Source: Megasphaera sp. AM44-1BH (GTDB lineage Bacteria; Bacillota; Negativicutes; Veillonellales; Megasphaeraceae). Taken from it: 64,000 bases of DNA. Shown piece by piece: positions 1 through 8,109 of this stretch. Where the stretch lies: assembly GCF_003467125.1 (NCBI RefSeq), contig NZ_QSFA01000002.1, positions 219,142-283,141 of the forward strand, read 5' to 3'. Under the pieces are notes generated by a model. That model was not told the origin of the DNA and searched no databases. It saw nothing but the letters and a program-made list of their open reading frames with translations. The translations under genes and the position numbers were made by a program. How positions within the stretch are numbered: the first letter of the stretch is position 1; each line of letters starts with the position of its first letter.

Positions 1-899
1 ATTTTTTCCGCCTCTTCCTTCAGGAGATGGATGAATTGCTGGGTCCCTTTGGAAAATAATTGGAATCGTTTCCATACGATGAACAAGGTATCTTCCAACA
101 ACGGGTCCAGGAGGCGGAAGCAGAGCGCCGGGTCATGGGGCGGCACGTTGATGATTTTTTCCAGCATGATGCAGGACCCCAGCCCTTCGCGGACCATGAG
201 GGACGCATTATAGGCCAGATTGTAAGTCGCCTGGATGTGCAGTTCGGCAAAGGGCTTTTTTATCCATGTCTGCAATTTGTTACCGTGGCTGTTGGCTTGT
301 AATACCTGCTGGGACAGGATGAGGTTTTCCGTCCATAAGTCTTGCGGATGGATTACTTCCCTGGCTGCCAGCGGATGGCTGCGCTGCAGGAGGAGGCCCC
401 AGTGGTCAGTGTATGGGCAGGACAGGACCTCATATTTTTCCGTATCGACATGGCCGTAGATGACGGCGACGTCGATGAGGCCTTTGTCCAGGGCTTCCAT
501 GATGGCTTGACCATCGCCGCTGGTAACGTGGAAATGGAGGTTCTTATAGCGGCTTTGCAGCTTATGGGCTGTCTGCATGATGAAGCGGACATTGTCGGCT
601 TCGGCCGAGCCGATGCGGATATTGCCATTCAGTTCCGTATCGTCGCTGCGCAGTTCCTCTTCTGTATGACTGGCCAGGGAGAGGATTTCTTCAGCCCGCT
701 TTTTCAGGAATAAGCCTTCTTCGGTGAGCGTAATGCGCCGGGGGCCGCGGATCATCAGTTCTTTTCCCAGCATATTTTCCATGTCGCGCAGCTGCCGCGA
801 CAGCGTCGGCTGGGATAGGTGCAGAGCTTCGGCAGCATGGGTGATACTTTCTTCGCGGGCGACGGTGAGGAAATAATTGAGTACCCGTAAATCCAACAT
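1..899 (-). CDS. LysR-family transcriptional regulator (3' end beyond window)
   Basis: The minus-strand frame is open from an ATG at 899 to the window edge and has no stop inside the window, so at least 299 codons are present and the C-terminus is cut off. The first 60 residues carry the LysR winged helix-turn-helix (MLDLRVLNYFLTVAREES, then AEALHLSQPTLSRQLRDME). The rest fits the LysR substrate-binding domain, with IRIGSAEADN near residue 95. An AAGGG ribosome site lies about 7 bases upstream. LysR proteins bind a small effector and often control a divergent neighbour; here that is the iron alcohol dehydrogenase 316 bases away. The effector cannot be read from sequence. Family-length LysR proteins are about 300 residues, so little is missing. 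Confidence 0.9.
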   Translation of the reverse strand, partial: MLDLRVLNYFLTVAREESITHAAEALHLSQPTLSRQLRDMENMLGKELMIRGPRRITLTEEGLFLKKRAEEILSLASHTEEELRSDDTELNGNIRIGSAEADNVRFIMQTAHKLQSRYKNLHFHVTSGDGQAIMEALDKGLIDVAVIYGHVDTEKYEVLSCPYTDHWGLLLQRSHPLAAREVIHPQDLWTENLILSQQVLQANSHGNKLQTWIKKPFAELHIQATYNLAYNASLMVREGLGSCIMLEKIINVPPHDPALCFRLLDPLLEDTLFIVWKRFQLFSKGTQQFIHLLKEEAEK

Positions 900-944
900 G
901 AACAATACACCCTTTCTGAAACGATTGATTCCTATCTTTCATTT

Positions 945-973
945 AGTATAAGGCCATTCTCTCGTCTTTACAA
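945..973 (-). promoter_or_regulatory. Promoter of the LysR gene
   Basis: Read on the minus strand, TTGTAA (968-973) and TATACT (945-950) are separated by 17 bases, close to the sigma-70 consensus. It sits about 45 bases upstream of the regulator start and faces away from the alcohol dehydrogenase promoter. Confidence 0.6.
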
Positions 974-1019
974 TGTTCCTCGTGGGGATGGAATATAAAA
1001 ATAACCATAGTTAAAAAGC

Positions 1020-1038
1020 ATGGAATAATAAAATCCAT
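1020..1038. promoter_or_regulatory. Candidate LysR operator (interrupted palindrome)
   Basis: Perfect 5-base arms ATGGA and TCCAT flank nine A/T-rich bases, just upstream of the TTGATA -35 box at 1045. Position and dyad form fit a LysR activator site; this is inference from position, not a recognised sequence. Confidence 0.35.
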
Positions 1039-1044
1039 AGGTAT

Positions 1045-1072
1045 TTGATATATGTATGGGCTGTCGTATACT
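1045..1072 (+). promoter_or_regulatory. Promoter upstream of the alcohol dehydrogenase
   Basis: TTGATA (1045-1050) and TATACT (1067-1072) are spaced by 16 bases, giving a transcript with a 5' leader of about 135 bases before the dehydrogenase start. Confidence 0.6.
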
Positions 1073-1150
1073 ATAGTCAAGCAAGGGGGACTTGCGATGA
1101 ATACGAAAACAGTTTCTTGTGCATTTAACATTCTAAGGAGAATAATTTAC

Positions 1151-1198
1151 ATGAAAAACAATATCTTAAAAAAAGTAATGGCAGTGACGCAGCACTAA
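1151..1198 (+). CDS. Possible 15-residue leader peptide (MKNNILKKVMAVTQH)
   Basis: A short open frame starts at an ATG 9 bases after a good AAGGAG site and ends 16 bases before the dehydrogenase start, next to that gene's own ribosome site. An in-frame upstream ATG at 1097, also behind a purine-rich GGGGGA, would give 33 residues. I see no homopolymeric run of one amino acid as in classical attenuation leaders. It may be a translated leader that couples into the dehydrogenase, a relic of a lost gene, or chance. Confidence 0.25.
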   Translation: MKNNILKKVMAVTQH

Positions 1199-1214
1199 GG
1201 GGAGGAGATATATT

Positions 1215-2384
1215 ATGTTAGGAAATTTTAAATACCACAATCCGACGAAACTTTACTTTGGCAATCAATCTCTGCAATTTTTGAATCAGGAGCTACCTGA
1301 ATATGGTCATAACGTCGTCCTCATCTATGGCGGCGGCTCTATTAAAAAAAATGGCATCTATCAGGCTGTCATGGACATCCTGACAAAAAATAACAAGAAT
1401 GTAGTTGAGATTTCCGGGGTCATGCCTAATCCGACACTGAAGAAACTCTATGAAGGCATCGATATCGCCCGCCAGCATCAAGCTGATTTGCTGCTGGCTG
1501 TCGGCGGCGGTTCGGTCTGCGACTATGCCAAGGCGGTCGCCGTTTCTGTCCATTGCGACGAAGACCCGTGGGACAAATACTTCATCCGCTTTGAAGAACC
1601 GGATTGCCAGCTCGTCCCCGTAGGCTGCGTCCTCACTATGGCCGGTACGGGTTCGGAAATGAATGCTGGCTCGGTCATTACCAATAGCGATACGAAACAG
1701 AAAATCGGTCATGTCTTTGCCAGTGAAGAGGTGATGCCGAAATTTTCTATCCTCAATCCGCACTATACCATGACTGTACCGGAATACCAGATGAAAGCCG
1801 GTATCTATGATATTTTCAATCACATTTGCGAACAGTATTTCTCCGGCGATGACGATACGACCAGTGATTACATCAGTGAAGGCTTGATGCGGTCAGTCAT
1901 CCATTCCAGCCGTATAGCTATAAAAAATCCCCAGGATTATGAAGCCCGCAGTAACATCATGTGGACGGCTACTTGGGCCTTGAATACCCTCGTCGCCTGT
2001 GGAAAGTCCAGTGACTGGATGGTCCACATGCTGGGACAGGCCGTTGGCGGCTATACCAATGCGACTCATGGCATGACACTGGCGGCCGTTTCCCTGCCGT
2101 ATTACCGCCATATCCTGCCCTATGGCCTGCCTAAGTTCAAACGCTTTGCCGAAAACGTCTGGGGCGTCCAGGCAGCCGGCAAGACGGACGAACAAGTGGC
2201 GCAAGAAGGACTGGCCTGCATGGAGGCGTGGATGAAAGAAATCGGCGTCGCCATGTCGATTCGCGAATTGGGAGCTGACGAAACAATGCTAGACGAGCTG
2301 GCGGATGCGACGATAATTCTCGATGGCGGTTATAAGAAACTGGGCCGCCAGGAAATCATCGAAATTTTCAGAGAAAGCTTATAA
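1215..2384 (+). CDS. Iron-containing alcohol dehydrogenase (butanol dehydrogenase type)
   Basis: The 389-residue protein is full length for the YqhD/BdhA branch of iron-containing alcohol dehydrogenases. It carries the dinucleotide-binding signature AVGGGSVCDYAKA near residue 96, the family segment MAGTGSEMNAGSVI near 150, and the metal-site helices YDIFNHICEQYF near 200 and SDWMVHMLGQ near 270, followed by a THGMTLA segment. Expected reaction: NAD(P)H-dependent reduction of a short-chain aldehyde to an alcohol in the cytosol. It starts at an ATG behind GGGGAGGAG. It stands alone between its promoter and a strong terminator and is divergent from a LysR gene, which is the likely regulator. Exact substrate is not predictable. 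Confidence 0.92.
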   Translation: MLGNFKYHNPTKLYFGNQSLQFLNQELPEYGHNVVLIYGGGSIKKNGIYQAVMDILTKNNKNVVEISGVMPNPTLKKLYEGIDIARQHQADLLLAVGGGSVCDYAKAVAVSVHCDEDPWDKYFIRFEEPDCQLVPVGCVLTMAGTGSEMNAGSVITNSDTKQKIGHVFASEEVMPKFSILNPHYTMTVPEYQMKAGIYDIFNHICEQYFSGDDDTTSDYISEGLMRSVIHSSRIAIKNPQDYEARSNIMWTATWALNTLVACGKSSDWMVHMLGQAVGGYTNATHGMTLAAVSLPYYRHILPYGLPKFKRFAENVWGVQAAGKTDEQVAQEGLACMEAWMKEIGVAMSIRELGADETMLDELADATIILDGGYKKLGRQEIIEIFRESL

Positions 2385-2395
2385 GTCAGGGTACA

Positions 2396-2436
2396 GGGCA
2401 TAGCATAGTAAAATCGTCTTGCTATGCCCTTGTTTA
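2396..2436 (+). terminator. Intrinsic terminator after the alcohol dehydrogenase
   Basis: A perfect 10-base stem (GGGCATAGCA / TGCTATGCCC) with a 14-base loop is followed by TTGTTTATT. Confidence 0.85.
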
Positions 2437-2571
2437 TTAAAATCAGTCCATGAAATATGACTTTATAAATGCTTGGAAAAGTGGGAAAGACGTTGATATA
2501 TGCTAGTGTTGAACCGATATTTATGATACAATGTGAGAGTATTATATTGTAATAGCGAGGAGCGACACTAT

Positions 2572-4266
2572 ATGGGTACTGAAATTGCAAAAAACTTTAT
2601 TGAAAATTTCATTGATGAAGACTTCAAATCCAATAGATACGGACAGCGTTTTGTGACACGGTTTCCTCCTGAACCGAATGGATATCTGCATATCGGTCAT
2701 GCCAAATCGATATGCCTGAATTTCGGGCTGGCCCAGAAATATGGCGGCATTACGAATCTGCGTTTTGACGATACGAATCCGACAAAAGAAACTGTCGAAT
2801 ACGTCGATAATATCATGAATGACGTAAAATGGCTGGGCTTCGACTGGGGCGACCGCCTGTACTTTACGTCGGATTATTTTGACATCCTGTACAACTACGC
2901 CATCAAGTTAATCAAGTTGGGCAAGGCCTATGTCGATGATTTGTCGAAGGAAGAAATCAAGGAATATCGCGGCACCTTCAATACGCCAGGCAAGGAAAGC
3001 CCGTACCGTAACCGCAGCGTCGAAGAAAACCTGCGCCTTTTTGAAGAAATGAAGGCTGGGAAATATGCCGATGGCGAAAAGGTCCTGCGTGCCAAAATCG
3101 ACATGGCAAGCCCAAATATCAACATGCGTGACCCTGTCATTTATCGTATTTTCCATGCATCCCACCACCGTACAGGCGACAAATGGTGCATTTATCCTAT
3201 GTACGATTTTGCCCATCCTGTTTCCGATGCGATAGAACGGGTAACTCATTCTATCTGCACCCTGGAATATGAAGACCACCGTCCTCTCTATGAATGGTGT
3301 ATCCAGGACTGGGAAGACCCGGAAGGCCAGCTGCCCCGTCAGATTGAATTTGCCCGCCTCAATGTGACCAAGATGGTCATGAGCAAACGTAAGCTCCGTG
3401 TCCTCGTCGAAAAGGGTATTGTCAGCGGCTGGGATGATCCCCGTATGCCGACCATTGCCGGTATCCGCCGTCGTGGCTATACACCGGAATCCATCCGTGA
3501 TTTCTGCGACCGCATCGGTGTGGCAAAAGCCGACAGCGTCGTCGATATTTCCCTCCTCGAATACTGCATCCGTGAAGATCTGAAGCTCAAGGCTCCGCGC
3601 ATCATGACTGTCATCGACCCCATCAAAGTCGTTATTACGGATTATCCTGATGGCAAGACTGAAACCATTACGGCAGAAAATAACCAGGAAAATGAAGCCA
3701 TGGGTACGCGTCAGATGACGTTCAGCAAAAACATCTATATTGACCGCAAAGACTTCATGGAAGAACCGGTAAAGAAATTCTTCCGCCTGGCTCCGGGCAG
3801 GGAAGTGCGCCTTAAATATGCATATATCATCAAATGCGAAGAAGTCATCAAAGATGCTGATGGCAATATCGTAGAAATCCATTGTAGTCATGATCCGGAA
3901 AGCATGAGCGGTACCGGCAAAAATGCCAATCGCAAGGTTAAAGGGACACTTCACTGGGTCAATGCTGATGATGCTGTCGATATCGAAACGAGGGTCTATG
4001 ACTATCTGCTCAAAGATGCCGATACCGACGATGAAGAAGAAACGGACAGCAAGGATTTCCTCTCCCAGATTAATCCGCACAGCCTCGATGTGTATCACAG
4101 CAAGGCTGAAGCCTGCATCAAACAGTATAAAGCAGGCGACCACTTCCAGTTCCTGCGTGAAGGATATTTTGTCATCGATCCCGATACGACAGAAGACCAT
4201 ATCGTCGTAAACCGTATCGTCGGCTTGCGGGATACATGGGCCAAGATGCAGAAGAAAAATAAATAA
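2572..4266 (+). CDS. glnS: Glutaminyl-tRNA synthetase
   Basis: The protein charges tRNA-Gln with glutamine. From the ATG at 2572 it has 564 residues, close to bacterial GlnRS length. The class I HIGH signature is in PPEPNGYLHIGHAKS near residue 35, and the KMSKS loop is represented by VMSKRKL near residue 270. The C-terminal anticodon-binding barrels are present. I prefer this ATG to an in-frame start 13 codons upstream because GAGGAG lies 9 bases before it and the protein then begins like other GlnRS. Having GlnRS implies that glutamine is charged directly rather than only through the GatCAB route. Confidence 0.97.
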   Translation: MGTEIAKNFIENFIDEDFKSNRYGQRFVTRFPPEPNGYLHIGHAKSICLNFGLAQKYGGITNLRFDDTNPTKETVEYVDNIMNDVKWLGFDWGDRLYFTSDYFDILYNYAIKLIKLGKAYVDDLSKEEIKEYRGTFNTPGKESPYRNRSVEENLRLFEEMKAGKYADGEKVLRAKIDMASPNINMRDPVIYRIFHASHHRTGDKWCIYPMYDFAHPVSDAIERVTHSICTLEYEDHRPLYEWCIQDWEDPEGQLPRQIEFARLNVTKMVMSKRKLRVLVEKGIVSGWDDPRMPTIAGIRRRGYTPESIRDFCDRIGVAKADSVVDISLLEYCIREDLKLKAPRIMTVIDPIKVVITDYPDGKTETITAENNQENEAMGTRQMTFSKNIYIDRKDFMEEPVKKFFRLAPGREVRLKYAYIIKCEEVIKDADGNIVEIHCSHDPESMSGTGKNANRKVKGTLHWVNADDAVDIETRVYDYLLKDADTDDEEETDSKDFLSQINPHSLDVYHSKAEACIKQYKAGDHFQFLREGYFVIDPDTTEDHIVVNRIVGLRDTWAKMQKKNK

Positions 4267-4289
4267 GAAACGGTAAGATTAAAATAAAG

Positions 4290-4314
4290 TGAGAAAATGG
4301 GCCGCCTTTTTTCA
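4290..4314 (+). terminator. Probable terminator of glnS, first of two similar copies
   Basis: TGAGAAAA and TTTTTTCA form a weak stem (one G-U pair) around TGGGCCGCC and end in a T run. A related copy (TGAGAAAACCGGCCTTTTTC) follows at 4331-4350. Confidence 0.45.
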
Positions 4315-4360
4315 GTATATTAAAATTAACTGAGAAAACCGGCCTTTTTCTGTCTTATCA

Positions 4361-4389
4361 TTGCGCTGTGAAGGCAATAACGGTATAAT
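4361..4389 (+). promoter_or_regulatory. Promoter of the DUF4321-maf-radC operon
   Basis: TTGCGC (4361-4366) and a consensus TATAAT (4384-4389) with 17-base spacing, 34 bases before the first start codon. Confidence 0.65.
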
Positions 4390-4422
4390 GAAGTCCGTAG
4401 CTACTGCAGAGGAGATGTACAT

Positions 4423-4692
4423 ATGAAAGTATTAGGTACACATAGTGTCCTGCTTTTTATTTTATTTATCGTCGTCGGCGGTATCCTGGGAGGCATCCTG
4501 GGAGAACTGCTGTCCCACGTCAGCTTCGGCAGTCTCATGCCTTTGCTGTCCCAGCATTATGAAATTTTTAATATCCAGAACGTTAATTTGAACTTATATG
4601 TCATGCAGATTCAGTTCGGCATTCATTTTGCCCCCAATCTGCTGAGTATTCTTGGCATTATTCTGGCGTTTCTTATTTTCCGCCGGTTATAA
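4423..4692 (+). CDS. Small membrane protein, DUF4321 family
   Basis: This 89-residue protein has two hydrophobic segments, one at residues 8-30 with a Gly-rich GGILGGILGELL stretch and one at the C-terminus ending in RRL. Length, the two-segment plan and position directly before maf fit the DUF4321 family of Firmicutes, whose function is unknown. A GGAGATG site precedes the ATG. It is the first gene of a maf-radC operon, so it may be linked to nucleotide sanitation or envelope growth, but nothing in the sequence shows a mechanism. Confidence 0.75.
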   Translation: MKVLGTHSVLLFILFIVVGGILGGILGELLSHVSFGSLMPLLSQHYEIFNIQNVNLNLYVMQIQFGIHFAPNLLSILGIILAFLIFRRL

Positions 4693-4716
4693 TTGGTATA
4701 TAAGGAGGTTTTTGTT

Positions 4717-5277
4717 ATGCTAATTCTGGCTTCCGCTTCGCCAAGGCGCCGGGAACTGCTGTCCCAGATTGGTGTGGCCTATATGGTCAATCCCAGCACC
4801 TATGAAGAAGATGTACCCAAAAAGAAGGATCCCGCGAAATTTGTCCTGGCCCAGGCACTGGGCAAAGCCAATGATGTATCGGCAAAATATCCGGGCCAGT
4901 GGGTACTGGGTGCCGATACGGTCGTGGCCCTCGATGGTGAAATCCTGGGCAAGCCGAAACATGAAAAAGATGCCATCCGCATGCTCCAGGAGCTGTCCGA
5001 CCGGAAACATTCCGTATTTACGGGGATGGCACTGGTACGGGGTAAAAAGGCTTACACGAAAGTGGTGGAAACCAAGGTCTGGTTCCGGAAGTTAAAAGAC
5101 AGTGAAATCAAACGCTATGTCAGCTCCGGTGAACCGTTGGACAAGGCCGGTGCTTACGGTATCCAGGGAAAGGCGGCTGTTTTCGTTGAAAAAATCAATG
5201 GTTCTTATACGAATGTAGTCGGCCTGCCCCTGTCCCAGGTCTACACGATGCTCCAGAAGGCAAAAATCATCGAATGA
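4717..5277 (+). CDS. maf: Maf family nucleoside triphosphate pyrophosphatase
   Basis: The 186-residue protein begins LILASASPRRRELL, the hallmark N-terminus of Maf, and has the conserved GADTVVALDG segment near residue 67 and LGKP after it. Family members hydrolyse dTTP, UTP and modified nucleotides to monophosphates and pyrophosphate. I chose the ATG at 4717, which follows AAGGAGG by 9 bases; an in-frame TTG at 4693 has no ribosome site. The last codons overlap the radC start (ATGA). The maf-radC pairing is widespread in Firmicutes, where it sits near cell-shape genes; those genes are not present here. Confidence 0.93.
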   Translation: MLILASASPRRRELLSQIGVAYMVNPSTYEEDVPKKKDPAKFVLAQALGKANDVSAKYPGQWVLGADTVVALDGEILGKPKHEKDAIRMLQELSDRKHSVFTGMALVRGKKAYTKVVETKVWFRKLKDSEIKRYVSSGEPLDKAGAYGIQGKAAVFVEKINGSYTNVVGLPLSQVYTMLQKAKIIE

Positions 5278-5960
5278 CTTGTCTCAAAGAACTGTCATCG
5301 CGGGAAAAACCACGGGAAAAACTGATCCAGCACGGCGCACGCATGCTGACCGATCCAGAGCTTTTGGCAATTCTCCTGCGGACCGGCACACGGGGTTGCT
5401 CCGTTCTGGATGTGGCCCGCAGCCTGATGTCATCCCTGCCGGGAAGCAACCTGGGCTGCCTCGGTGAAATTACCCTGAATGAGTTATGCCGTATCCGCGG
5501 TATCGGCCCGGATAAAGCCGTCACTCTCTGTGCGGCGGTAGAGCTCGGCCGGCGCATCGTCCGCTGCCGGGTACGCCGCGATAATCCCGATTTCAGTTCT
5601 CCCCAGGTCATCGCTGAATACGTTATGGAGGACATGCGCTTTCTGCCGCAAGAACGGTTTGCTGCCGTATACCTTTCGACGAAAAACCAGCTCCTGCGCG
5701 TCCAGACTCTGACGGTAGGGACAATCAATGCCAGCCTGGCCAAGGCCAGGGATGTGTTCCGCTATGCCCTGCAGTGCAATGCGGCAGCCGTAGTACTGCT
5801 GCATAATCATCCCAGTGGCAATCCCGAACCGAGCCAGGAAGATATAGACGTTACACGGCGCCTGGTGCAGGCCGGTGATGTCATGGAAATTCCTGTCCTG
5901 GACCACATCATCATCGGCGACGGCGTATTTGTCAGCCTGTGTGAGCGTGGCTATTTGTAA
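5274..5960 (+). CDS. radC: RadC family JAB-domain protein
   Basis: The 228-residue protein has a helix-hairpin-helix region (RIRGIGPDKA near residue 73) followed by a JAMM/MPN metalloprotease-like domain with HNHPSG at 177-182 and Asp190 as expected metal ligands. Despite the name, RadC proteins have no proven DNA-repair role; the fold suggests a zinc hydrolase. Length is normal for the family. It is translationally coupled to maf by a 4-base overlap and ends the operon before a clear terminator. Confidence 0.92.
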   Translation: MTCLKELSSREKPREKLIQHGARMLTDPELLAILLRTGTRGCSVLDVARSLMSSLPGSNLGCLGEITLNELCRIRGIGPDKAVTLCAAVELGRRIVRCRVRRDNPDFSSPQVIAEYVMEDMRFLPQERFAAVYLSTKNQLLRVQTLTVGTINASLAKARDVFRYALQCNAAAVVLLHNHPSGNPEPSQEDIDVTRRLVQAGDVMEIPVLDHIIIGDGVFVSLCERGYL

Positions 5961-5997
5961 GATGACCAGACAATGTATGCATATGCAATATGAACCA

Positions 5998-6019
5998 GCA
6001 TCCGTTTACGGATGCTTTT
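5998..6019 (+). terminator. Terminator after radC
   Basis: GCATCCG / CGGATGC stem with a 4-base loop followed by TTTT. Confidence 0.8.
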
Positions 6020-6058
6020 AATTTGCCTATTTTTTTATAAAATAATAAACATTATTTC

Positions 6059-6087
6059 TTGATAAATTCATGTGACCGTGAGATAAT
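6059..6087 (+). promoter_or_regulatory. Promoter of etfBA
   Basis: TTGATA (6059-6064) and GATAAT (6082-6087) are separated by 17 bases, about 54 bases before etfB. Confidence 0.6.
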
Positions 6088-6140
6088 ATATATAAAATAA
6101 ATACATAAGTAATCCGGCTAAGATAAAGGAGGAGTGTTGT

Positions 6141-6926
6141 ATGAATATCGTAGTACTGATTAAACAAGTACCGGCTGTTTCAGATATCCAGATTGACAGG
6201 CAGAATCATAATCTGGTTCGTGTGGGAGCGCCGACTATGCTGAACCCTGTAGACAAAAATGCTATTGAAGCGGCCCTTGCCATAAAAGAAACTCTGGGTG
6301 GTACAGTGACCCTGGTTTCTATGGGGACGGCTATGGCCAGTGAAGCCTTGCGGGAAGGTGTGTCTATGGGAGCCGATGGCGGCGTCCTCCTGTCTGACGA
6401 ACGGATGGCCGGATCGGATACGCTGGCGACAGGGAAAATCCTCGCTCTGGCCATCAAAAAGCTGGCACCTGTCGATCTGGTCCTGACAGGAAAACAATCG
6501 GCCGACGGCGATACGGGACAAATTCCACCGGCTATTGCAGAACATCTGGGATTTAATCTCATTACCTATGCGGAAAGTCTCACCGCAGAAGACGGCGTAG
6601 TCCGGGCAACGCGTAAGAATCGCGGCGGAATGGAAACGGTAGAAGCGGCGCTTCCGGCAGTCTGCTCAGTCATGGAATCGATGAATGTGCCCCGTTCTCC
6701 CAGTATCCGCAACAAAATGAAAGCAAAGAAGGCCGTCTTTGATGTCTGGCGGCTGGAAGATATCGGTCTTGACCCGGCCGAATCGGGCAGTGCCGGCTCG
6801 GCAACAGATGTCACCGAATTATTTGCGCCGGAAAAACATGCTGTCGGCATCATGATTGATGGCAATACGGCCGAAGAAGCTGTCCTGAAACTGATGGCAG
6901 ATATGAAAGCGAAAAAACTGATATAA
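6141..6926 (+). CDS. etfB: Electron transfer flavoprotein beta subunit
   Basis: The 261-residue protein begins MNIVVLIKQVPAVSDI and contains the EtfB segments LNPVDKNAIEAAL near residue 35 and TGKQSADGDTGQIPP near 116. EtfB pairs with EtfA to take electrons from acyl-CoA dehydrogenases or, in anaerobes, to bifurcate electrons from NADH. A very strong AAAGGAGGAG site precedes it. It is 14 bases upstream of etfA and shares its promoter. In Megasphaera-type fermenters this pair supports butyryl-CoA formation. No acyl-CoA dehydrogenase gene lies beside it here, so the partner must be elsewhere. Confidence 0.95.
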   Translation: MNIVVLIKQVPAVSDIQIDRQNHNLVRVGAPTMLNPVDKNAIEAALAIKETLGGTVTLVSMGTAMASEALREGVSMGADGGVLLSDERMAGSDTLATGKILALAIKKLAPVDLVLTGKQSADGDTGQIPPAIAEHLGFNLITYAESLTAEDGVVRATRKNRGGMETVEAALPAVCSVMESMNVPRSPSIRNKMKAKKAVFDVWRLEDIGLDPAESGSAGSATDVTELFAPEKHAVGIMIDGNTAEEAVLKLMADMKAKKLI

Positions 6927-6940
6927 GGAGGCGCAGGGTT

Positions 6941-7945
6941 ATGGAAAAGAAACACAATATCTGGGTGTATATAGAATTGGTAGATGGAAAACCGTCACAG
7001 CTCAGCCTGGAACTACTGGGAAAAGGCCGGGAACTGGCTGACAGCAGAAACAAAGCCCTGATGGCGCTCCTCGTGGGAAACGGGGCAGAAGAAGCTGCCT
7101 CTGAAGTTATCGGCTATGGTGCCGATATAGCGGTTGTAGTCAGCCGTGAGGAACTGGAATCGTTTAATGCTTCTTTGTATACGGAAACGGTCCAGCAGAT
7201 CCTGACCAAATACGAAGCCAGCGCCATGCTGATCGGTGCATCTCCCGATGGCCGTGATTTGGGCGGACGGCTCTCTGCCGCTATGAATCTGGGCCTCGTT
7301 GCTGACTGCATCGATTGCCGGTACGAAGGGGATGACGACAGCCTGACCTGGATACGGCCGGCTTATACAGGAAAATTATTTGTCAAGATCCTGACGACGA
7401 CGCGGCCCCAGCTGGCGACTATCGGAGAACGGATTTTCCGGGGAAATACGTTTGACAGCAGCCGGACCGGAGAAATTATTAAAGAAGATATGGCTCCTGG
7501 TACGCGCACGGCCTCCCAGAAGGTGACAGCCTTTGAAAGCCTGCCTCCTCTCGATGAAACTCTGACTATTGAGACGGCTGACCTGGTCGTTGGCGCAGGC
7601 CGGGGTGTAGGAGATGAAGAAGGATTGAAACAGGTGGCTGATTTCGCAGCTTCCATCGGCGCTCCCTTAGGCGTTTCCAAACCGCTTGTCGATAACGGCT
7701 GGATGCCCCATGATGCCCAGATTGGCGTAACAGGCAAAAAAATCGCTCCTAAGATTTATATTGCCCTGGGAATTTCCGGTGCCATCCAGCATCAGCTGGG
7801 GCTGAAAGAAGCGGAATTGATTATAGCAGTCAATACCGATCCCAATGCACCTATCTTCAAATTTGCCAACTATGGTATCGTAGGTAATTTATTTGAAGTC
7901 ATGCCTGTTCTTCAGCGGGAAATCAAAAAATTGCAGGCCAAATAA
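6941..7945 (+). CDS. etfA: Electron transfer flavoprotein alpha subunit
   Basis: The 334-residue protein has an N-terminal adenine-nucleotide-like domain and a C-terminal FAD domain with LGISGAIQHQLGL and NTDPNAPIFKFANYG. In typical EtfA the FAD site has a Ser-Arg pair and QVGQTGK; here the aligned segments read GVSKPLVD (Lys247) and QIGVTGK (Val263), so two positions near the flavin differ. It is co-transcribed with etfB and ends in a long terminator. Cytosolic heterodimer with EtfB; electron donor and acceptor not shown by context. Confidence 0.95.
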   Translation: MEKKHNIWVYIELVDGKPSQLSLELLGKGRELADSRNKALMALLVGNGAEEAASEVIGYGADIAVVVSREELESFNASLYTETVQQILTKYEASAMLIGASPDGRDLGGRLSAAMNLGLVADCIDCRYEGDDDSLTWIRPAYTGKLFVKILTTTRPQLATIGERIFRGNTFDSSRTGEIIKEDMAPGTRTASQKVTAFESLPPLDETLTIETADLVVGAGRGVGDEEGLKQVADFAASIGAPLGVSKPLVDNGWMPHDAQIGVTGKKIAPKIYIALGISGAIQHQLGLKEAELIIAVNTDPNAPIFKFANYGIVGNLFEVMPVLQREIKKLQAK

Positions 7946-7960
7946 ACCCTTGTATTCCAT

Positions 7961-8004
7961 CAAGGCCGGGAAACGCTGTCATGCAGCGGTCCTGGCCTTG
8001 TTTT
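7961..8004 (+). terminator. Long terminator after etfA
   Basis: Nested complementary arms (CAAGGCC / GGCCTTG, GGA / TCC, CGCTG / CAGCG) build one long hairpin followed by TTTTCT. Confidence 0.88.
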
Positions 8005-8035
8005 CTCGACTGGCTATTGCACTTCCGGCTGATAT

Positions 8036-8063
8036 TTGACATAATTAACAATAACCTTATAAT
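8036..8063 (+). promoter_or_regulatory. Consensus promoter of the RlmI-like gene
   Basis: TTGACA (8036-8041) and TATAAT (8058-8063), both perfect, with 16-base spacing. Confidence 0.75.
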
Positions 8064-8109
8064 TGGTTTATCTTTTGTTTACCATTTTCGTATAGTATAA
8101 AGGAGTCAT

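Larger units (their letters stand above)
900..1214. other. Divergent intergenic region between LysR gene and alcohol dehydrogenase
   Basis: This 315-base AT-rich stretch holds back-to-back promoters, an interrupted palindrome (ATGGA at 1020-1024 and TCCAT at 1034-1038) of the type LysR proteins often bind, and a possible short leader peptide just before the dehydrogenase. No full-length gene is visible. Confidence 0.6.

Noticed and set aside
2908..4200. 430-codon minus-strand open frame opposite glnS
   Set aside because: It is a shadow of glnS in the complementary frame, has low-complexity Ile/Phe/Asp composition, no ribosome site and no recognisable domain.
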